64,000 nt of DNA from Casuarius casuarius (Eukaryota > Chordata > Aves > Casuariiformes > Casuariidae): positions 5,672,733 to 5,736,732 of the forward strand of contig PTFA01000032.1 of assembly GCA_003342895.1 (NCBI GenBank), written 5' to 3'. The notes beneath the pieces are model-generated. The model saw only the letters and a list, made by a program, of their open reading frames with translations. It was not told the DNA's origin and ran no database searches. Positions 63,801 through 64,000 of the stretch are shown here, one piece after another. Both the position numbers and the translations under genes were made by a program. Every line of letters starts with the position of its first letter. Position 1 is the stretch's first letter.

Positions 63801-63809
63801 TACTTCTGC
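3100..63809 (-). CDS. OSBPL1A: OSBPL1A (ORP1), 25 internal coding exons, both ends missing
   Basis: Minus-strand gene for oxysterol-binding-protein-related protein 1. Coding exons in transcript order: 63809-63724, 61614-61540, 60340-60229, 59146-59061, 55947-55803, 55053-54986, 54898-54854, 53854-53781, 53699-53636, 52566-52465, 51500-51375, 47772-47691, 45766-45660, 25085-24923, 18863-18707, 13508-13433, 12258-12124, 11752-11655, 10903-10721, 10158-10051, 9959-9870, 9629-9503, 6215-6099, 5296-5173, 3190-3100. All introns are GT-AG and the phases agree throughout. Domain order is ankyrin repeats, PH domain, linker with coiled coil and FFAT-type motif, then the OSBP-related lipid-binding domain, which is diagnostic of the long form ORP1L. 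Family knowledge: ORP1L binds Rab7 on late endosomes through its ankyrin repeats, binds VAP in the ER through FFAT, and handles sterol and PI4P. The estimated full length is about 954 residues against 950 in human. The start exon and the last exon lie outside the window. Identity rests on recalled homologues, but the full domain string makes a paralogue unlikely. Confidence 0.96.
3191..5172 (-). other. OSBPL1A: Intron, 2.0 kb
   Basis: AT-rich intron with no features recognised. Confidence 0.8.
5173..5296 (-). CDS. OSBPL1A: OSBPL1A exon, ORD RLRPD block
   Basis: 124 nt, 41 codons plus one base, about residues 850-891. MYNFTSFAMALNELDKEMES then VIPKTDCRLRPDIRAMENGE. The LRPD(I/x)R block is a universal OSBP-family motif near the C-terminus. 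Acceptor TTTCTTTCAG, donor AATAG|GTAACT. Confidence 0.97.
5297..6098 (-). other. OSBPL1A: Intron, 0.8 kb
   Basis: Intron carrying overlapping open frames on both strands (5576-5918) that resemble no known protein and probably reflect locally higher GC. No feature supported. Confidence 0.8.
6099..6215 (-). CDS. OSBPL1A: OSBPL1A exon, ORD
   Basis: 117 nt, 39 codons, phase 0 at both ends, about residues 811-849. EEPDEMPLPDSESVYVIPGS is followed by ILLWRITPRPPNSAQ. The DEMPxPDSESV and PRPPNSAQ blocks match ORP1. The first few residues (VGNT) vary from human as recalled. Donor GCTCAG|GTCAGC is a weaker but acceptable GT site. Confidence 0.96.
6216..9502 (-). other. OSBPL1A: Intron, 3.3 kb
   Basis: Intron with a run of 13 G at 9012-9024. 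A plus-strand open frame at 8035-8331, rich in Lys and Arg, has no recognised relative. Nothing else supported. Confidence 0.8.
9012..9024. repeat. Run of 13 G
   Basis: Homopolymer in an intron; on the transcribed (minus-sense) RNA it is a C run. Confidence 0.9.
9503..9629 (-). CDS. OSBPL1A: OSBPL1A exon, ORD with lysine-rich loop
   Basis: 127 nt, about residues 768-810: KKKLCALYGKWTECLYCVDP then ATFEAYKKNDKKNAEEKKSS and KQ. The barrel strand LYGKWTE is typical of ORPs. The lysine-rich C-terminal part is a surface loop. Acceptor TTTTTTGACAG, donor AACAG|GTATTA. Confidence 0.96.
9870..9959 (-). CDS. OSBPL1A: OSBPL1A exon, ORD barrel strands
   Basis: 90 nt, about residues 738-768: TGEKCVLSFKPCGLFGKELH and then KVEGYIQDK. 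It matches ORP1 nearly residue for residue. Acceptor CCTTTAG, donor AAAAG|GTAAGA. Confidence 0.97.
10051..10158 (-). CDS. OSBPL1A: OSBPL1A exon, ORD barrel strands
   Basis: 108 nt, about residues 702-738: HNEAYTWTNPTCCVHNIIVG then KLWIEQYGNVEITNH and a split Lys. This is the conserved beta-barrel part of the ORD. Acceptor CTCTCCTTCTAG, donor CACAA|GTAAGT. The following intron is only 91 nt. Confidence 0.97.
10159..10720 (-). other. OSBPL1A: Intron, 0.56 kb
   Basis: Plain intron sequence. A plus-strand open frame here (10307-10651) runs without resemblance to a known protein. Confidence 0.8.
10721..10903 (-). CDS. OSBPL1A: OSBPL1A exon, ORD with the EQVSHHPP signature
   Basis: 183 nt, the longest coding exon here, about residues 641-702. 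It carries the diagnostic OSBP-family signature EQVSHHPP (10852-10875), whose two His residues bind the PI4P headgroup in the family. FHGSIYPKLKFWGKSVEAEP then follows. The signature is intact. Acceptor TTTTATTTTGCAG, donor CTTGA|GTAAGT. Confidence 0.98.
10904..11654 (-). other. OSBPL1A: Intron, 0.75 kb
   Basis: Plain intron sequence with no features recognised. Confidence 0.8.
11655..11752 (-). CDS. OSBPL1A: OSBPL1A exon, ORD with PI4P-contact lysine
   Basis: 98 nt, 32 codons plus two bases, about residues 609-641. CVAAFAVSAVASQWERT leads into GKPFNPLLGETYE. The Lys of GKPFNP (11696-11698) aligns with the phosphate-binding Lys109 of yeast Osh4. Acceptor TTTAAACAG, donor ATCAG|GTAATG. Confidence 0.97.
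11753..12123 (-). other. OSBPL1A: Intron, 0.37 kb
   Basis: Short intron with a plus-strand run of 12 T around 11883-11894. Nothing else. Confidence 0.8.
12124..12258 (-). CDS. OSBPL1A: OSBPL1A exon, ORD with sterol-critical ELSK
   Basis: 135 nt, 45 codons, phase 0 at both ends, about residues 564-608. It begins ELSKITMPVIFNEPLSFLQR. Deleting ELSK (560-563 in human) is reported to abolish sterol binding by ORP1L, and the motif is intact here. It then continues LTEYMEHTYLIHKASSLSS. Acceptor TTTGTGCATCAG, donor ATGCAG|GTATTT. Confidence 0.97.
12259..13432 (-). other. OSBPL1A: Intron, 1.2 kb
   Basis: Intron with no features recognised. Confidence 0.8.
13433..13508 (-). CDS. OSBPL1A: OSBPL1A exon, start of the lipid-binding domain
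   Basis: 76 nt completing the split Arg and coding TSLPSPMFSRNDFSIWSILR and KCIGM, about residues 539-563. This is the conserved entry to the OSBP-related domain, close to the sterol-pocket lid. Acceptor TTTCCACAG, donor GGAATG|GTAGGT. Confidence 0.96.
13509..18706 (-). other. OSBPL1A: Intron, 5.2 kb
   Basis: AT-rich intron with (AAAC)n near 14743-14760, a short (AT)n at 16019-16032 and a very A/T-rich stretch at about 13705-13775. No other features recognised. Confidence 0.8.
14743..14760. repeat. (AAAC)n microsatellite
   Basis: Four tandem AAAC units in intron sequence. Confidence 0.85.
18707..18863 (-). CDS. OSBPL1A: OSBPL1A exon, linker with the ORP1S start methionine
   Basis: 157 nt, about residues 486-538. 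It opens with SESEKSL, the acidic tail of the FFAT region, and ends with LLSNGIKKH and a split Arg. The Met of MSEEKVCGSGE (ATG at 18766-18768, A at -3) corresponds to the start of the short form ORP1S. Counting to a human-like C-terminus gives 437 residues, the known ORP1S length. A second in-frame ATG lies ten codons upstream (18796-18798, A at -3 and G at +4). The part between FFAT and MSEEK is poorly conserved, as in the family. Confidence 0.95.
18864..24922 (-). other. OSBPL1A: Intron, 6.1 kb
   Basis: AT-rich intron with a run of 18 T at 22071-22088 and a short (AC)n near 22809. No gene, RNA gene or recognisable mobile element was seen. Confidence 0.8.
22071..22088. repeat. Run of 18 T
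   Basis: Homopolymer in an intron with no associated retroposon identified. Confidence 0.9.
24923..25085 (-). CDS. OSBPL1A: OSBPL1A exon, coiled coil and FFAT-type motif
   Basis: 163 nt, 54 codons plus one base, about residues 432-486. KLEHEQEKNKILSEALETLA with TEHHELEQSLVKG is the coiled coil. The exon ends in SEEQFYDAVS, the FFAT motif that tethers ORP1L to VAP in the ER; the acidic DSESE that follows is in the next exon. The first core residue is Gln (24942-24944), where human ORP1 as recalled has Glu. Acceptor CTACTTATAG, donor TTTCAG|GTAAGT. It is the first coding exon downstream of the internal CpG island. Confidence 0.95.
28920..29110. other. GC-rich patch with poly-T edge, possible retroposed fragment
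   Basis: A run of 17 T (28920-28936) is followed by about 170 bases that are much richer in G+C and CpG than their surroundings. Read on the minus strand, the patch ends in a poly-A tail, as a retroposed transcript would. I recognise neither a parent gene nor a repeat family, and no direct target duplication was found. Confidence 0.4.
29850..29880 (+). mobile_element. Possible CR1 LINE 3'-end remnant
   Basis: AGGTGGACCAGAAGACCTCC followed by CTCCCACCTC resembles the conserved CR1 tail of the type GGTTGGACTAGATGACCTCC...TCCCAACC. Only about 30 bases match and the terminal octamer repeats are absent, so the call is weak. Confidence 0.35.
30808..30837. repeat. Run of 30 A
   Basis: Uninterrupted A homopolymer in the large intron. 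I see no recognisable retroposed sequence or clear target duplication beside it. Confidence 0.95.
38210..38236. repeat. 12-bp tandem duplication
   Basis: ACAGGGCAAA(GA) is repeated twice in succession around 38211-38234. Short intronic slippage repeat. Confidence 0.8.
42566..42600. repeat. 18-bp tandem duplication
   Basis: AATATAAAAATACCAGA occurs at 42566-42582 and again at 42584-42600, an unbroken recent-looking duplication in the large intron. Confidence 0.95.
42875..42900. repeat. (AAAT)n tetranucleotide microsatellite
   Basis: About five AAAT units directly against the left edge of the CpG island. Confidence 0.95.
42938..43221 (-). other. OSBPL1A: Candidate alternative first exon(s), noncoding
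   Basis: Two minus-strand donors close possible 5' leader exons at 42938 and 43221. The exon bodies cannot be fixed: the one ending at 43221 lies almost entirely in the N gap. Frames through this area are GC-rich and cross the gap, so no protein is claimed. Confidence 0.4.
43222..43346. other. Assembly gap, 125 N
   Basis: Run of N within the CpG island. Both flanks are extremely GC-rich (GCGCGGCGCCCGC on the left, GGCCGCGCGGGGCGCCGCGC on the right), consistent with sequencing dropout. Confidence 0.98.
45660..45766 (-). CDS. OSBPL1A: OSBPL1A exon, linker helix
   Basis: 107 nt: two bases of a split Gly and 35 codons, about residues 396-431. LLQKVDVVSEVSQETCEALA and DCLNLFTKQEG match ORP1. This is the last long-form exon before the 20.6 kb intron with the internal CpG island. 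Donor GAAGGG|GTATGT. Confidence 0.95.
45767..47690 (-). other. OSBPL1A: Intron, 1.9 kb
   Basis: Intron with no recognised gene, RNA or mobile element. Confidence 0.8.
47691..47772 (-). CDS. OSBPL1A: OSBPL1A exon, helical linker
   Basis: 82 nt, 27 codons plus one base, about residues 369-396. KAQACQQRLSKEISDFLAMV is a predicted amphipathic helix between the PH domain and the coiled coil. Acceptor TTCTCTCTTCCAG, donor AAAAG|GTAAAG. Confidence 0.95.
47773..51374 (-). other. OSBPL1A: Intron, 3.6 kb
   Basis: Intron whose 3' end (transcript sense) carries an AT/AC microsatellite at 47809-47883, only about 36 nt from the acceptor of the next exon. No other genes or RNAs seen. Confidence 0.8.
47809..47883. 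repeat. Compound AT/AC microsatellite beside a splice acceptor
   Basis: Alternating (AT)n, (AC)n and ATAC units over about 75 bases. In the gene's transcript sense it reads as a GU/UA-rich tract ending about 36 nt before the exon at 47772. Confidence 0.9.
51375..51500 (-). CDS. OSBPL1A: OSBPL1A exon, PH C-terminal helix and acidic linker
   Basis: 126 nt, 42 codons, about residues 327-368. GWLEAIEDHSAYSTHYC is the closing PH helix, with its conserved Trp. It is followed by a very acidic stretch, SSDDEEDDTVSVTDLQETLK, that leads into the linker. Acceptor CTTTTCTGTTCAG, donor CTGAAA|GTATGT. Confidence 0.96.
51501..52464 (-). other. OSBPL1A: Intron, 0.96 kb
   Basis: Intron with A-runs near 52030 and 52205. 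No other features. Confidence 0.8.
52465..52566 (-). CDS. OSBPL1A: OSBPL1A exon, PH domain strands 5-7
   Basis: 102 nt, 34 codons, phase 0 at both ends. It encodes about residues 293-326, including KSTDNCFFSVRCFDDTVHRF and then KIPKNNTPPQTRE. The loop PKNNTPPQTRE seems one residue longer than in human ORP1 as recalled. Clean acceptor ATCACTCTAG and donor GAGAG|GTAATA. Confidence 0.95.
52567..53635 (-). other. OSBPL1A: Intron, 1.1 kb
   Basis: Intron with a short A-rich stretch near 52620. Nothing else recognised. Confidence 0.8.
53636..53699 (-). CDS. OSBPL1A: OSBPL1A exon, PH domain middle
   Basis: 64 nt, completing the split Gln and coding ADAVNNDHRQGCKHLTQAVC and T, about residues 271-292. 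RQGCKHLTQAVC matches human ORP1 as recalled; the NNDH just before it differs from the recalled human HNIY. Confidence 0.95.
53781..53854 (-). CDS. OSBPL1A: OSBPL1A exon, PH domain strands 2-3
   Basis: 74 nt encoding SSRFFGWKLYWVVLEHGV then LSWYRR and two bases of a Gln codon, about residues 247-271. The WKLYWVVLE pattern is the central beta strand pair of a PH fold. The next intron is only 81 nt. Confidence 0.96.
53855..54853 (-). other. OSBPL1A: Intron, 1.0 kb
   Basis: AT-rich intron without recognisable features. Confidence 0.8.
54854..54898 (-). CDS. OSBPL1A: OSBPL1A exon, start of the PH domain
   Basis: 45 nt, 15 codons, phase 0 at both ends: VINKPLRRYEGLLWK. This is the first strand of the PH domain, with the typical EGxLWK motif. 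The intron before it is only 87 nt. Confidence 0.95.
54986..55053 (-). CDS. OSBPL1A: OSBPL1A exon, ankyrin to PH linker
   Basis: 68 nt encoding a split Asp and then 22 residues, QTPLDLAQGAEMKQILGG and KTGK. It completes the third ankyrin repeat. The donor used is AAAG|GTAGGC. A second GT (GGGAG|GTAAAA) lies 14 nt upstream but would shift the frame. With the chosen donor the linker is about two residues longer than my recollection of human ORP1. Confidence 0.92.
55054..55802 (-). other. OSBPL1A: Intron, 0.75 kb
   Basis: Ordinary intron sequence with an open frame on the plus strand (55450-55716) that resembles no known protein. No feature supported. Confidence 0.75.
55803..55947 (-). CDS. OSBPL1A: OSBPL1A exon, third ankyrin repeat
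   Basis: 145 nt, 48 codons plus one base, acceptor GGTTTTTTTCAG and donor AACG|GTGAGT. It encodes about residues 161-209. The repeat signature is MGNTPLHCAAYRAHKHCALK followed by LLKNGADPKI. It matches the isolated third ankyrin repeat of ORP1L. Confidence 0.96.
55948..59060 (-). other. OSBPL1A: Intron, 3.1 kb
   Basis: AT-rich intron. It contains a small perfect inverted repeat, AATTATGC at 58101-58108 and GCATAATT at 58121-58128. No coding or RNA features were recognised. Confidence 0.8.
59061..59146 (-). CDS. OSBPL1A: OSBPL1A exon, inter-ankyrin helix
   Basis: 86 nt between acceptor TTTAAAAG and donor CCTTG|GTAAGA. It encodes about residues 132-160, charged and helical (ERTQERKLEEELLGAAREGE), leading into the third ankyrin repeat. 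The acceptor has a poor pyrimidine tract, but the frame and protein match fix it. Confidence 0.93.
59147..60228 (-). other. OSBPL1A: Intron, 1.1 kb
   Basis: Intron with a short poly-T run near 59810 and an A/T homopolymer patch near 60100. No gene or RNA seen. Confidence 0.8.
60229..60340 (-). CDS. OSBPL1A: OSBPL1A exon, end of the N-terminal ankyrin pair
   Basis: 112 nt, 37 codons plus one base. It encodes about residues 95-131: the second helix EVVMLLLQRNAD, then NGSGQTAKEVTHDKEIRNML, a short degenerate ankyrin-like helix. Donor GGAAG|GTAACT leaves a split Ala codon completed in the next exon. Confidence 0.95.
60341..61539 (-). other. OSBPL1A: Intron, 1.2 kb
   Basis: Unremarkable intron sequence bounded by GTAATG and TTGTTTTCCAG. 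No other feature was recognised. Confidence 0.8.
61540..61614 (-). CDS. OSBPL1A: OSBPL1A exon, second ankyrin repeat (start)
   Basis: 75 nt, exactly 25 codons, phase 0 at both ends, with acceptor TGTTTAG and donor AAG|GTAATG. It finishes the first ankyrin finger (AGADVNVLND) and opens the next (MGDTPLHRAAFTGRK). The DTPLHRAA core is the standard ankyrin turn plus first helix. About residues 70-94. Confidence 0.95.
61615..63723 (-). other. OSBPL1A: Intron between ankyrin exons, 2.1 kb
   Basis: AT-rich intron sequence. The one feature that stands out is a perfect 10-bp inverted repeat at 61774-61796, listed separately. No second gene, RNA gene or recognisable mobile element was seen. Confidence 0.8.
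61774..61796. repeat. Perfect 10-bp inverted repeat with 3-base loop
   Basis: TTCAAAGCTT (61774-61783) is followed by CAT and then AAGCTTTGAA (61787-61796), its exact reverse complement. Two more AGCTTCAAA copies follow within 25 bases. It could fold as a short hairpin in the intron RNA; no function is known. Confidence 0.85.
63724..63809 (-). CDS. OSBPL1A: OSBPL1A exon, first ankyrin repeat
   Basis: 86 nt, entering with the last two bases of a split Gly codon and ending in phase 0 at CTGAAG|GTATCT. It encodes about residues 41-69 with the ankyrin signature GWTPLHLACYFGH followed by the helix VVVEDLLK. In ORP1L this repeat block binds Rab7 on late endosomes. The RSKSNLGWTPLHLACYFGH segment matches recalled human ORP1 almost exactly. 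Confidence 0.95.
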
Positions 63810-64000
63810 CTAGAAGATACAAAACAGAATCAGGTAAATTGAGTTTTGGTAACGCAATACAACAAGAGTCATGTGCTTGAGCGGTGGCATGGATGATCAT
63901 TCTCCATAGTAACGTAGAGAGGGTCTGGTGTATCTTTTGGCTTTTGTTTTTTGGAGCACGGAGGCCAGGAAGCATCATTACAATTCACTTAATCTGAATC
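63810..64000 (-). other. OSBPL1A: Intron upstream of the first visible OSBPL1A exon
   Basis: Intronic sequence. The reading frame of the 63724-63809 exon continues open upstream as far as an ATG near 63978, but that stretch does not resemble the ORP1 N-terminus and a good acceptor (TTTTGTATCTTCTAG) interrupts it. The exon with the ORP1L start codon must lie past position 64000. Confidence 0.8.

Noticed and set aside
63622..63978. A 118-codon minus-strand frame starting with Met
   Set aside because: Only the 63724-63809 part is an exon; clear acceptor and donor sites bound it, and the rest is intron read-through without ORP1 similarity.
1..64000. tRNA, rRNA, CRISPR array, minor-class (U12) introns, intact transposons
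   Set aside because: No cloverleaf with a GGTTCGAATCC-type box, no regularly spaced repeats, no ATATCCTT-type donors at the 25 exons and no intact element ends were seen on reading.

Overview
The window is vertebrate genomic DNA, most likely from a bird. The introns are AT-rich and compact, interspersed repeats are scarce, and no Alu- or L1-like elements were recognised. It contains the body of one gene, read from the minus strand: OSBPL1A, encoding oxysterol-binding-protein-related protein 1 (ORP1). I placed 25 consecutive coding exons by eye, all with GT-AG junctions. They sum to 2,641 nt: 879 whole codons plus two split-codon bases at each end. The reading frame stays open through every junction. 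The start-codon exon lies beyond position 64000, and the last coding exon (about 33 residues in human ORP1) was not found down to position 1.

Reading from high to low coordinates (5' to 3' of the gene): 63.8-54.9 kb encodes the ankyrin repeats, 54.9-51.4 kb the PH domain, and 51.4-45.7 kb the acidic and helical linker. A 20.6 kb intron follows (45659-25086). Exons at 25.1 and 18.9 kb encode a coiled coil and an FFAT-type ER-anchor motif. From 13.5 to 3.1 kb comes the lipid-transfer (ORD) domain, with the motifs ELSK, GKPFNPLLGE, EQVSHHPP and the basic helix that contacts PI4P. The long product, ORP1L, is known to sit on late endosomes with Rab7, reach the ER through VAP proteins, and sense or move cholesterol and PI4P.

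The large intron holds a CpG island (about 42.9-43.6 kb) broken by a 125-base run of N. Two splice-donor sequences on the minus strand in this island fit alternative first exons. I infer it is the promoter for the short form, ORP1S, whose conserved start methionine is in the 18.7 kb exon. If that transcript includes the 25 kb exon, its leader would contain three short upstream ORFs.

The remaining sequence is intron with microsatellites, homopolymer runs and one weak CR1-like fragment. I found no second protein-coding gene, tRNA, rRNA, CRISPR array or intact mobile element, and nothing that amounts to a new biological system. The points worth checking are the hidden short-form promoter and its upstream ORFs, an altered first residue in the FFAT motif, a GU-rich microsatellite just upstream of one acceptor, and a GC-rich patch that looks like an insertion. 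Residue numbers are estimates that assume a human-like first exon of about 41 residues. Family comparisons are from memory, not from a database search.
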